From Sphaerosporella brunnea (taxonomy: Eukaryota > Ascomycota > Pezizomycetes > Pezizales > Pyronemataceae), in contig VXIS01000002.1 of the NCBI GenBank assembly GCA_008704415.1, positions 248,001 through 312,000 of the forward strand: a stretch of 64,000 nucleotides of DNA, in the 5' to 3' direction. Shown here piece by piece: positions 54,580 to 64,000 of this stretch (the first letter of the stretch is position 1; each line of letters starts with the position of its first letter). The notes beneath the pieces are model-generated. The model saw only the letters and a program-made list of their open reading frames with translations. It did not search any database and had not been told where the DNA came from. Both the position numbers and the translations under genes were made by a program.

Positions 54580-57500
54580 TCAGAGAAGCAGCGAAGTAAT
54601 ACCATTAAGCAGATATTGGTTGCCATTCCAAACGAACAACCCCATTAACTCTTTGATGCTCTGCAGGGTTGCCATTTGCATTGCTCCTTCACGCACAATG
54701 TGTACCAGCCGTCCATCCTGTACTACATGAAGAACCCGCATATAGGCAACCTTTATTCCGTCTGGATAATTTGGGAGGGGTGGTAGCTCAAAGAAAAATT
54801 CTACCCGTCCAAAAGAGGAGATGATGTTGAGGGATCCAGGTTTGCAGTGTTCAAAACGCACGAGGGCATTGCTCCGCTTAGAATTGCTCCGTCTCATTTG
54901 CATTGACACCACTCGACATATCTTGTGCGTGCTTGTATTTTGAAACAATGCACCAGCCCAGCGGATACATGTTGTAGGAAGGGTACTTGTATCCAAAAAC
55001 TGTCTGGAAATATGTAGGATGTCCCGAGCTAGGCAGTGAAGCTCAGCATCCATTAAGGTGTGCTTTCGTGCGGGGGCAGTAAAACTTGGACATTGATCAG
55101 CTGTGATTGTGGGGTGTTGTGTATCGGTGATATCTAAATTGTCGATGAGACCTTGTACCAGACGGTGCGTCGAATTTGAATCATTCCAATGCTGTTCGCC
55201 TTGCGCTTCCGATGTGTATACCTCATGAAATGGATCTGTTGGCAATACATAACGTAAATGATGTGCTTGTTCCAGCTGCACCAATCGATTTGCCATATTT
55301 TGATTTGCAGCAGAGTGTGACTTTGCTGTATCCGCTACCATGCCACAGACGCTGCAATGTAACATTAGTTTCATGTGTTGCCTTTGTAGGGTTATAATTG
55401 TGAGACTTACCGCTCCATTGGCCATTGCCAAAAGACATATGCTGGGCCAAGATCCACAATAGCATCCTTCATATGGAGAAGCTGGTGAAAGGTTGGAAGA
55501 CACACCCTGAGTCGATCCCATTGCTTGCAGTAAAACCGTGCTTCATAGTAATGAGAAAAGCTGTTCAGGAGGCTACCTATTTGTTTTTGTTCTGTCCTTG
55601 TAAGGGATGGCTTCTCGAGCAGCGTAATTGCATCGACAAGATACAAAAACCCGTTGTAGTCCTCTTCAGGGAGCAGTGTCTTCAGGAAAATTGGTGCTGC
55701 CTGCTTGGTAACAATGGCCCACTCCGCAGCTTTCAGCTCATGGCAGTGTCGAGTGAAGTTTCGCAGGGGATCACCAAACGCAAAAGGGTAGAAGCCGGCA
55801 CTGTCTTCAAATGCGTTCCCTACCACCGTCCAGTCATCTGGTACAATATTCCATGGATCATCTGTGATGATAAACTTTGCCATCTTTTCCGAGCCCTTTT
55901 TTGCTGGCTTCCGTTCTGCATTTAATTGTTCTTGTGATGGGCTTACAGTGTCCGTAGTACCAGCCTCCTCAACGTCTGCCAGTAACTCTGCATCACCATT
56001 CAAGTCTGATGTGCCGTGAAGCTCATCATAATCTGTGTGCATTTCACTTTTGCCAGACACAGTACTTCGTCTTTTCACGTTGCTACTGAAAAATACACCG
56101 CGAAAGTGTCGAAAGAGCGCTGGCACCACATTCTCATACATTAAATGCATGAGATCTGGTGGAAAACTTCGAGGAAAATCAAGTGATCGCAGCTGCTGCA
56201 GGATTGTTGGACCTCGGATACCGTGTTTTTTCTGACAGGAGTCACACATGTCCTTGGCGATATGCCTTGCAGTGGCTCGAAATAAGTTGTCTTTCCGAAG
56301 TGGCAGTTGTGTGGGATTGAGTGTCGCCCAAGGATATTCGCTTCCTGGTCGATTTTTTGCCTCGTCTGGAGCATCGGCTGGTGGTGTGAATGGACAATAT
56401 ATGGACCCATTCCATATACCCCGGGCACTACAATACTCGCAGTAGGAGTAGCAGCGATTCCCCATGGTGTGCATAAGCTTAGCACGTCCAATCATGTCTG
56501 CACCAACAATCGTAATGTATGCGCGCATGCTGAATGATGCTCCTGCTCCCAAGTGCATCCGAGCAGCGTTATACGCTGGCAATCCCTCTCCAAGCTTTTT
56601 GAATTCTTGTACCAAGGGGTACAGGAACGAATCGACATCTTGTGGCTCTTTGGGACCAGGAATAAAGCCAACAAGCATCATATTTGACTTTTTCAACCGA
56701 ATTTCCGGGGGTAGATTTAGGTTAATCAGTAGTAGAGGCCAAATATAAAAAGCACGCCGCGATTTAAACACCTTAACGCCATCTGAACTGAGAAAGAAGG
56801 CAAGGTCGGTGTCTTGCGAAAACATCGGTCTCTGTGCGCTGTCTTTTTTCTGTAGTTCATGCATCAAATCTGCAGACCAAAAATCCGAGCATTGTCCATT
56901 CTCGCGGGCTGCGCCAGCCATGTTGCGATACTGAAGCATCAGGTTCGCCCTTTTTGCATCGCTCCACGCCAATTTTATTCGGTGGGCTACCGGGACATAC
57001 GTATGTTGTGCAAATGGCTTTCGTGAACTTCGTGCACCACTAGATGCTCTGAAGTCTTTGGTTTCCTTCCAGCGAGGATGGCTGCATATCGTGCACTGCG
57101 TTGCATCTGAATACATGGCATATGACATGCAACTGTTGATGCAACAGTCATATTGCACAGCCTTGATGCCAGTACGCTGTTCCCTGTACTTGGTAACTGT
57201 GCGCTCGTCGAATGGTGCTAGCTCTTTAGGCAGCACACTTCGTAAAACTGCATTGATTTTCTGTATGCATCTTCTTGGGATTCCAAATTCTGCATAGATA
57301 TTTGAGAGCGAGAAGGTGAGTATTTCTTGGGCAGACAAGCTGCGTCCGCATGGCTTTTTGTAATCGAATGCGTCCGCTTCGGTAGTGGCTTGCTGGGATG
57401 GCAACAAATCTTCTTCATCTTGGAAATCATTGGCGGTCTGACCAGATAAACAGGTATCTCCTTCGACATCTTGTTTGTTGTGACCCTCGCCTTTACCTTC

Positions 57501-58248
57501 ACCCTTGCTCTCAACCTGGTTTATGTCTTCGTCTTCCAAAGTGTCTTCCCCATGTTCCTCTTCTTCCTCTTCTTGAACATATCCCCGTCCCATTATACCA
57601 AGGAACATTCCGTTCTCTTCAAGGTACTGCTCTTCAGCCTCCTCATCGTTTGCAGCTTCAGGTTGTAACTCCAACGTGCTCTCTGGCAGCTCGGGCAGGT
57701 ACGAATCATATTCATTGTGGAGCTCTTGCATTACAGCCTCATATTCGTCCTCTGTGAGTTCAGGCAAGGGTTCTACATCTGCTATTTGTTATTATGGCTA
57801 TTGCATTCCACATCTGACTCACTTGTGTTCTACCTTTCACAGGCTCCAATGAGTCTGGTTCTTCTGACTGTGTCACTGTCCGTCTTTTTACTCGTGCCTC
57901 CCTTTTTCCGTCATTCACACGCTTGCATGGCACCTGAAGGGTTGGTAATTCCAGATACTGCGAATGTGACTGCTTTTCCACCAAGTATTGAGGTTGCTTT
58001 TCCACCAGGTACTGAGGTTGCTTTTCCACCATGTCATGCCATTGATTTCCGACTGGCACTGCAGTGCCTTTCCGTGGGTACTGGTGTTGTGGCTGGGCTG
58101 ACGGCTGCACAACATCTCCAGTGATGTTTTCGATGATATCTTGTTGCTGTTTTGCCAGGTGTCGAGTCCACTCTGCCTTTGATTTCACAACGTGACGAAA
58201 TTTCGCAAAGGAGCACATGCAGATCCGGGGTTCAAAACTGGTGGACAT
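54580..58248 (-). CDS. tnp2-family transposase
   Basis: Three minus-strand exons: 58248-57834, 57778-55411 and 55351-54580, joined in frame to 1184 aa with no stop. The N-terminus carries a Cys/His region (RICMCSFAKFRHVVKSKAEW, TRHLAK) as in fungal tnp2 proteins, followed by an acidic linker. The core shows YDCCINSCMSYAMY with TICSHPRWK, FFLSSDGVKVFKSRRAFYIW, LLINLNLPPEIRLKKSN, VGFIPGPKEPQDVDSFLYPL, ITIVGADMIGRAKLMHTMGN and CYSYCEYCSARG, which are the tnp2/DDE hallmarks (Asp in SSDG and GAD). FPPDLMHLMYENVVPALFRH, FWQWPMERVCGM and the end segment follow. All key residues are present, so it may be active. It would cut and paste this element by binding the ends and subterminal repeats. Confidence 0.9.
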
Positions 58249-59500
58249 ATTGTGTGTGGTGATGGGACAGTGCGCACCGGTGGGTTTCGTTGGAGTCTGT
58301 AAGGATCCTTGGCTGTCCTGGCAATTTCTCTGAGGGTTTCTATGTTTTGAATTAGCACATTGAAAAAATTTGGCAGCACTTCGTTACCACCAGAGGTGCA
58401 GCAACAGGCCGCAACAACCCCGGAAAACTATTGCAATGAAAGTGCATACAAAATCAGGTTGCCTTTATCAGGCCACCTTTCTCTTAAACGCACAAGACAA
58501 CAGTGAAATGTTCTCACCTTTGAACGATTCCTCACTATACACTTTGCCTACTAACGCAGCACCGAGTTCGGCAGGTGTACGTACCGGTTTTCCGTTCCTC
58601 TGGGGTTTTTGGGAGTCCTTCCGGGTCCTTTAGGGTCCTTGGCGGTCCTTCGGGGTCCTGGCAAGTCCTGGGGGTTCCTACATACACGATTAGCACGTTG
58701 AAAAAAATTTGGCAGCATTTCCCCCTGCATTTTGCTTCGCCAACATTGAAAAGCGGCCATCTGGCAGCACTGATCGCTGTTGGGAGCGTGGGTTGTGTCC
58801 TTACCTCTTCACAATCACTCTTCTCCTCTTACCGGTACTTGAAAACACGCCGGCAAAACACCGGTTGAGGGTCTGACCGGCAGGCAAGCCCGCGCTGGGG
58901 AGACTATGGAAAAACCGCTCGCAAGCAAGCTTGTTTTCCCGCCTCAGGTGTTTTCAAGCACCAGTACTTCGTCCTAGGGGTTCTGTCGTCACGGTGCTGA
59001 GGCTGGCTGCGGAGGCTGGCTGCGATGGCTGGCGTCACGGTGCTGAGGCTGGCTGCGTCACGGTGCTGAGGCTGGCTGCGTCACGGTGCTGAGGCTGGCT
59101 GCGATGGCTGCTGCGATGGCTGGCTGCGATGGCTGGCGTCACGGTGCTGAGGCTGGCTGCGGAGGCTGGCTGCGGAGGCTGGCTGCGATGGCTGGCGTCA
59201 CGGTCGCGCAACACCGGGTGTGTGTTCAACGCAGCGTGGTTGCGGGTTTGCAGTCGGTGTTGAAAAATTTTAGGGGGTATCGGGCAGCGTGGTTGCGGGT
59301 CGGTGTTGAAAATTTTTAGGTGTATCGGGCTTGCGCAACGCAGCGTGGTTGCGGGTTTGCAGTCGGTGTTGAAAAGTTTTAGGGGTATCGGGCTTGTGCA
59401 ACGCAGCGGGTCTCGCATATACAGAATCTATACAACTGGGCCCGACGCTGTATATCTTTTTGGTGGGGACCTGTATAAGATATACAGTTTCTATACAACG
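58249..59500. repeat. Right subterminal region of the tnp2 element
   Basis: No ORF. Successive repeat fields: GGGTCCTT-type octamers (58600-58680, e.g. GGGTCCTTTAGGGTCCTTGG); a duplicated AAAAAATTTGGCAGCA (58363, 58704); a minisatellite of GGCTGGCTGCGATGGCTGGC / GTCACGGTGCTGAGGCTGGC (58998-59205); three ~55-60-bp copies containing GCAGCGTGGTTGCGGGTTTG and CGGTGTTGAAAA (59229-59395); and TATACAG motifs to the terminus. It probably holds transposase-binding sites and the transposase promoter. Confidence 0.8.
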
Positions 59501-59754
59501 CGTGTACCACAGGGTACTTGCAGTCCGCACGAGTATATTTTTTCAATTCCGCCCAGTAATACTCGATGTAGTTGAGCTCGCAGTGAAATTTGCTTGCTGC
59601 TGTAGGGGCCAGAGAGTATTGCCGCTATAGAATAGACAGACTAGACGTAGGCTTCGTAGGTGCGGTCGTCGGGTGGGTCGTCGGGTGTCCTGTCGCGCGA
59701 CACATAACTTGTCACTCGACAATTACGGAGAGACTCATCTTTTGGACCGTGCCA

Positions 59755-60650
59755 AGAATCCCAAGACGACACTGTAAGTACTTCATGGCTTGAACGTTGC
59801 GATTGGCTGCATGCACTACGTTCTTGAAATACGGTTTGGATGTCGTGGTTGGTTGGATGCTGCACTCGTGATTTTGCGTATGAGATAACACCTGATCATG
59901 AGGATAAGATAAGAAAAGATCTGGGGCGATCTCTTATCCCACCGATCTCCCATCACTGACAAGTACCTTTTGGCTTGGACGTTGCAATTGGCTGCATGCA
60001 CTACGTTCTTGAAATACAGTTTGGATGTTGTGGTTGGTTGGGGGTGCTGCACTCGTGATTTTGCGCATGAGATTACACCTGATCATGAGGATAAGATAAG
60101 AAAAAGATCTGGGGCGATCTATTATCTCATCACTGACAAGTACCTTTTGGCTTGGACGTTGCCATTGGCTGCATGCACTACGTTCTTGAAATACAGTTTG
60201 GATGTTGTGGTTGGTTGGGGGTGCTGCACTCGTGATTTTGCGTATGAGGGCGCTGGATGAGATAAGACAAAGATCTGGGGCGATCTCTTGTCCCACCGCC
60301 CACAAGTACTAAGTACTTTATGGCTTGATTGGCTGCATGCACTACGTTCTTGAAGATATGGTATGAACTCCGATTGGGTAGACGTGCTACGTTCTTGAAA
60401 TATGGTTTGAGCGCTGCGACTGGCTGCACGTGCTACGTTCGTGATTATGTGGCTGGCATGGGTTGACGGTCGTGACTGGCTGGATGCACTACGTTCTTGA
60501 AATACGGTTTGAACGCTGCGGTTGGCTGGACGTGCTACGTTCTTGAAGATGTGGCTGGCATGGGTTGACGGTCGTGACTGGCTGCATGCACTACGTTCTT
60601 GAAATACGGTTTGGATGTTGTGGTTGGTTGGAGGTGCTACACTTGTGGTT
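59755..60650 (+). repeat. ACGTTCTTGAA repeat block, tandem ~180-bp units
   Basis: Three consecutive long-form units spaced ~180-187 bp (GATTGGCTGCATGCACTACG at about 59798, 59984, 60163), then about six short monomers. Each long unit has GATAAGATAAGA before and TCTTATC or TATTATCTC after GATCTGGGGCGATC. Confidence 0.92.
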
Positions 60651-60660
60651 TTGCGCATGA

Positions 60661-61977
60661 CCCACATGTGCCTCCTCCTGGCATGGCGGCGCGCTCGATG
60701 CGGAGATGTAGGACGCAGGCTCGGACTCTCCTCCGGCCGCTCCCACCCCCGCCATCGAGGAAGACTTGAGACGGCATATCGCCGCCCTCAAGGAAGGACA
60801 AGATGCCAGCATGGCCAGATTGGCCACAATCGTACTTGGGCTGAAAGGAACGGTCGATAAGCTTTCTGCGCAGAACGGAGAACTTCTGGCTCAGAACGCA
60901 GATCTTCTGGCTCAGCTCAGAGCGCTCGAAAGAACCTCTCAAGTTATCGCGACACCTCGATATATCCGCGCACGTCGCCTCCGCCGCCTATGCCGCCTAT
61001 GCCGTCTCAACGATGGGCTGCGAATGCGGACACCCAAACGCCGCCCCCGGCCCCGCCTGCCCCGCCAACAACCACGGCGACGCAAGCGACGCAAATACCA
61101 CTTGCGGCTGAAAAATCGAAACGCAAACGCTCCGAGCCGTCTAGCCCGGTGCAAAAGCCGGCGGGAAACCTCTCCCCCCCTTGCTGGGCACGGTTACGCA
61201 CTAGCTCCTGTGCGACCGACGCCTAGCACGCAAGCCGCTCCAGCCCCGAAGTCCCCCAACGGTGAGGCTAAGGACAAAGGGGATGGAAGAAGGTCCGAGA
61301 GAAAGACGCGCAGGCGGCCCTCGGGCCATACAGCGGCACAGCCGGGAAGAGCGCCCCGTCCTGGGCTCAAGTGGCCGGTGACGGAGCCGTGTGCTTCAAC
61401 TTCTACATAGGTGGAGGAGCGGGCAACACCAAGCCACGCACGACGCGCAAACCCCGGGGGGGGAAAAAGAAGGAGAAGGGGAAGGGGAAGGAGAAGAAGT
61501 AGGAGTAGGAACAGCAGGAGTTGGCTACAGTCTTTTCCGTCTCGATTTCTTTGTCTTCTTTCCTTAAGAGAGCCGCAGGCCCCGGCCGTAGGCTTGTTCC
61601 TAAGCGGTAGCACAGTCTCTCTTCTACATATGCCATGATCGCATGCGGATGCAATATGATTAAGGGCTCGTCTGGATTCGCGGTGTTTAGGAGATTGGCC
61701 AAAATATCATTAGGGGTGAAATGAGAGTGTGTGGCGAAATGAGCCCCGTCAGTATCGCTGTGATGTCGCCGTCAACCACCGCTCCCGCAACCACCGCTCC
61801 CGCAACCACCCTGCCCGCTTCTACAAGAGACGACCCCACCGCCCGGCTGCGGCCCCGTCACTGCTCAGTTCCTGCGGCCGAATCCAAACGACCCCCTCTT
61901 TAGCAAAAATAAATTTTGGCCAAATGACCATTATCTCCTAAATACCGCGAATCCAGACGGGCCCTAAAACAAAAAAA
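60661..61977 (+). mobile_element. ORF1-only LINE derivative, copy 2
   Basis: 5' part: ORF1 with a coiled coil (DLRRHIAALKEGQDASMARL, LSAQNGELLAQNADLLAQL), then after frameshifts KSKRKRSEPSSPVQKPAG (about 61117) and PSWAQVAGDGAVCFNFYIGG (about 61350) and a Lys/Gly tail with a stop at about 61501. The LINE 3' UTR and tail (GCAATATGATTAA) follow directly, with no ORF2. Flanked by TGCGCATGA/TGCGTATGA (60652-60660, 61978-61986). A MITE sits in its tail (61664-61964). Confidence 0.8.
61664..61964. mobile_element. PIF/Harbinger-like MITE in a LINE tail
   Basis: Inverted ends GGGCTCGTCTGGATTCGCGG / GGGCCCGTCTGGATTCGCGG, about 32 bp with TTTAGGAGAT; TAA duplication (61661-61663, 61965-61967). Excision restores AATATGATTAAAACAAAAAA, the tail seen at 28411. 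301 bp. Interior has CCGCTCCCGCAACCA tandem copies. Confidence 0.9.
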
Positions 61978-62435
61978 TGCGTATGAGATTAAACCTGATC
62001 AAGAGGGCGCTAGATAAGATAGGAAAAGATCTGGGGCGATCTCTTATCTCACCGATCTCCCATCACTGACAAGTACCTTTTGGCTTGGACGTTGCGATTG
62101 GCTGCATGCACTACGTTCTTGAAATACAGTTTGGATGTTGTGGTTGGTTGGGGGTGCTGCACTCGTGATTTTGCGTGTGAGATTATGAGGGCGCTGGATA
62201 AGATAAGAAAAAGATGTCGATCTCTTATCTCACCGATCTCCCATCGCCCACAAGTACTAAGTACTCTATGGCTTGATTGGCTGCATGCACTACGTTCTTG
62301 AAATACGGTTTGAACGCTGCGGTTGGCTGGACGTGCTACGTTCGTGAAAATGTGGCTGGCATGGGTTGACGGTTGTGACTGGCTGCATGCACTACGTTCT
62401 TGAAATACGGTTTGGATGCTGTGGTTGGTTGGAGG
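61978..62435 (+). repeat. ACGTTCTTGAA repeat block
   Basis: Two long-form units and two short monomers, ending GGTTGGTTGGAGG at the hAT-like MITE. Confidence 0.9.
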
Positions 62436-62750
62436 CAGTGTTCTCAGTAGCCAGCCCGGCTGCCAGGGCTTTGAGTGATCTCCGGTGAATACCGGCCACT
62501 GCGAGTGGCGGGGTTCACTCGGCGCTGATAAACTTATCAGGATCTGTGATGTTATACTAAACTCCTATCTAGTCATCATTTTACACGGCGAACATCTTTA
62601 TGTACTTTTCATTTCATAGCAGTAGTTTGCATCACGGTAGTCGTATTTGCCGTCATTGTGGGCTGCAGCCCAAACAGCCGGGCGGGCTTTTTGATCAGCC
62701 CATATCCGCCCAACGCAGCCGGCCGGGCGGGCTGGCTGTTGAGAACACTG
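62436..62750. mobile_element. hAT-like MITE, copy 2
   Basis: Ends CAGTGTTCTCAGTAGCCAGC / CAGTGTTCTCAACAGCCAGC; GTTGGAGG duplication (62428-62435, 62751-62758), identical to that of copy 1 at 32965-33293. Confidence 0.88.
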
Positions 62751-63125
62751 GTTGGAGGTGCTGCACTCGTGATTTTGCGCATGAGATTACACCTGATCAT
62801 GAGGGCGCTGGGGCTCTTATCCCACCATCACTGGCAAGTACCTTTTGGCTTGGACGTTGCCATTGGCTGCATGCACTACGTTCTTGAAATACGGTTTGGA
62901 TGTTGTGGTTGGTTGGCGGTGCTGCACTCGTGATTTTGCGTATGAGGGCGCTGGATAAGATAAGACAAAGATCTGGGGCGATCTATTATCTCATCACCGA
63001 CAAGTACTAAGTACTTCATGGCTTGATTGGCTGCATGCACTACGTTCTTGAAATACGGTTTGGATGTTGTGGTTGGTTGGAGGTGCCGCACTCGTGATTT
63101 TGCGCATGAGATTACACCTGATCAT
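62751..63125 (+). repeat. ACGTTCTTGAA repeat block
   Basis: Two long-form units, the first shortened; ends GATTACACCTGATCATGGTC where LINE sequence begins. Confidence 0.9.
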
Positions 63126-64000
63126 GGTCGGTCGGCTAGGAACCTACGAGCGGAGCCATCGCAGTTTACTCGGACGGATCTAGGCTCGAAGACGGGTGCT
63201 GCGCATACGCCGCGGTCACGCTCGGAAGCCACGACCGCCAGTGGCTACTCTGAGTAGGGACCGCCAAGTACGTCGGCTCCAACAAGGAAGCATACTATCG
63301 CGTGGCCCCCAGCTGCGTTTTCTCCCCAGCTGCGCGCTGAGATGTACGCTGGCTGGCTCAGAAATACGCATGGCAACGGGCAACGTTTCTGGGTGTTGGT
63401 TGCTACGCGAGGTCCCGCCAAAGCTACTCGCGTATTTCTGAGCCAGCCAGCGTACATCTCAGCGCGCAACTGGGGAGAAAACGCAGCTGGGGGCCACGCG
63501 ATAGTACAGGATTCCGGGCCGGGACAGTGGGTCGTCCCTAGGATCGCACTCGCTGAAAAAGCCATTCTGGACGCGGGCTGGACCGCGGAGTTCCGCTGGA
63601 CGCCAGGCCACAAGGACGTTCCCGGCAACGAGCAAGCCGACCGCCTCGCCAAGGGCGCTGCCAGATGGCAATCCCCGTCCGAGGCCCCCGAGGTGCTCGC
63701 CACCACGTCGCTCGCCTACATCACTAGCGCTGGCACTTCGGCCAAGCGGCAAGATCACGACCGATGGCTTGCCGAGCACTGGCGACCGAAGAACTACTAC
63801 AAGAGAGCCAAGGGTAGCAAGACCGCTTTCAAGACCGCGAAGGCCGTGGCGGCGCGCTTCTTCCAGCTGCGGCTACAAAAAGCCCCGACGGCCCCCTACC
63901 TGCATCGGACCGGGCGCCGAGCGGACGATAAGTGCTGGTTCTGCCAGAAAAAACCGCCGCAGACCCGAAACCACCTCTTTAAGACATGCCGACGGTGGCG
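63126..64000 (+). mobile_element. 5'-truncated LINE (plus), runs off the window
   Basis: RNase H: AIAVYSDGSRLEDGCCAYAA (about 63155), YVGSNKEAY (about 63268), then a MITE (63295-63504), PGQWVVPRIALAEKAI, EFRWTPGHKDVPGNEQADRL (about 63590), KAPTAPYLHRTGRRADDKCW (about 63880) and the knuckle CWFCQKKPPQTRNHLFKTC (about 63932-63990). Roughly 40 codons between NKEAY and PGQW, present in the copy at 45.8 kb, are missing. Downstream end not in window. Confidence 0.85.
63295..63504. mobile_element. Foldback MITE (CTATCGCG ends), copy 3
   Basis: Ends CTATCGCGTGGCCCCCAGCT, TA on each side, 210 bp, inserted in LINE RNase H. It differs from copies 1 and 2 by paired changes in both arms (AATGTCG to AGCTGCG), so both arms changed together. 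Confidence 0.92.

Larger units (their letters stand above)
51597..59514. mobile_element. Complete tnp2-type DNA transposon, 7.9 kb
   Basis: Ends CCCTGTGGTGCACG (51597-51610) and the inverse of CCCTGTGGTACACG (59501-59514); TACTT duplicated on each side (51592-51596, 59515-59519). Subterminal regions carry repeated TATACAG/TATACGG motifs on both sides. Inside are three genes: an AT-hook protein (minus), a small protein (plus) and the tnp2 transposase (minus). All splice into uninterrupted frames. The insertion splits a DDE transposase codon frame that rejoins when the element and one TACTT are removed. Classic CACTA elements start CACTA and duplicate 3 bp, so this is a divergent relative; the fungal tnp2-like group named Plavaka may be closer, which I cannot check. 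Confidence 0.92.
50011..59702 (-). mobile_element. Old DDE-type DNA transposon, deleted and split by two insertions
   Basis: The remaining pieces are 50011-50075, 51212-51596 and 59515-59702. Inverted ends GCGCGACAAGGCACCCAACG (50013) and the inverse of GCGCGACAGGACACCCGACG (59680-59698). Transposase pieces on the minus strand: KFHCELNYIEYYWAELKKYT (59605-59540) and, after the large insertion, TFVELEKTVIVAMDSVSLTT and IRRFAERAKR (51591-51501). An in-frame TAA follows, beyond which MLAYMNGL continues the family pattern. The catalytic N-terminal part is gone. Exact outer ends are uncertain because GTAATTGTCGAGTGACA outside the right end recurs at 45545. Confidence 0.7.

Noticed and set aside
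28900..63091. Many ORFs with repeated FQERSASSQSRP-like sequence on the minus strand and TTFLKYGL-like sequence on the plus strand
   Set aside because: They are translations of the non-coding ACGTTCTTGAA repeat, occur in several frames and have no constant start or stop.

Overview
The window looks like nuclear DNA of a filamentous ascomycete (Pezizomycotina). Genes have short GT-AG introns (about 45-160 nt), donors are often GTATGT/GTAAGT, and the recognisable proteins are fungal or general eukaryotic: a psi-factor-producing oxygenase, mitochondrial glycine cleavage H protein, mitochondrial ribosomal protein bS6m, and an ADF-H/PH-like protein. I cannot name the species; the heavy transposon load and a tnp2-type transposon would fit a Pezizomycete or another TE-rich ascomycete.

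Layout. 1-10.5 kb is mostly non-coding, with a small secreted protein (1778-2309), a J-domain protein (2621-3499, minus), a LINE crumb near 4.0 kb and one doubtful ORF. 10.6-14.2 kb holds a complete four-exon ppo-type fatty acid oxygenase. 14.2-18.3 kb has a doubtful tRNA-Ile, a broken DDE transposase, an isolated repeat block and a good tRNA-Ser(AGA). 18.3-25.7 kb is a compact gene cluster: GcvH (minus) and bS6m (plus) divergent from a 287-bp promoter, then an RFTS-like/zinc-finger protein (plus), then the ADF-H/PH-like protein (minus). 25.7-28 kb is simple-sequence-rich intergenic DNA.

From about 28 kb to the end there is almost only repetitive DNA. Its base layer is an interspersed repeat built from ~46-57 bp monomers around ACGTTCTTGAA, partly arranged as ~180-bp long units, and once as a clean 56-bp tandem array with a three-monomer higher-order period (47.2-48.2 kb). 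Many mobile elements sit in it: 5'-truncated LINEs whose ORF2 ends in RNase H and a C-X2-C-X9-H-X4-C knuckle, two LINE derivatives with only ORF1 plus the 3' UTR, and several MITE families whose boundaries can be read exactly because the empty site is present elsewhere in the window.

The most striking object is an apparently intact 7.9-kb tnp2-type DNA transposon (51597-59514). It has 14-bp terminal inverted repeats, a 5-bp TACTT duplication, subterminal repeat arrays, a full three-exon transposase (1184 codons), and two accessory genes. One accessory gene contains three tandem 107-bp exon-intron units. The element split an older DDE transposase remnant, whose reading frame is restored across the insertion point; a LINE with a 15-bp target duplication sits in the same old element. 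Gene models here are my own splicing by eye and have no transcript support.
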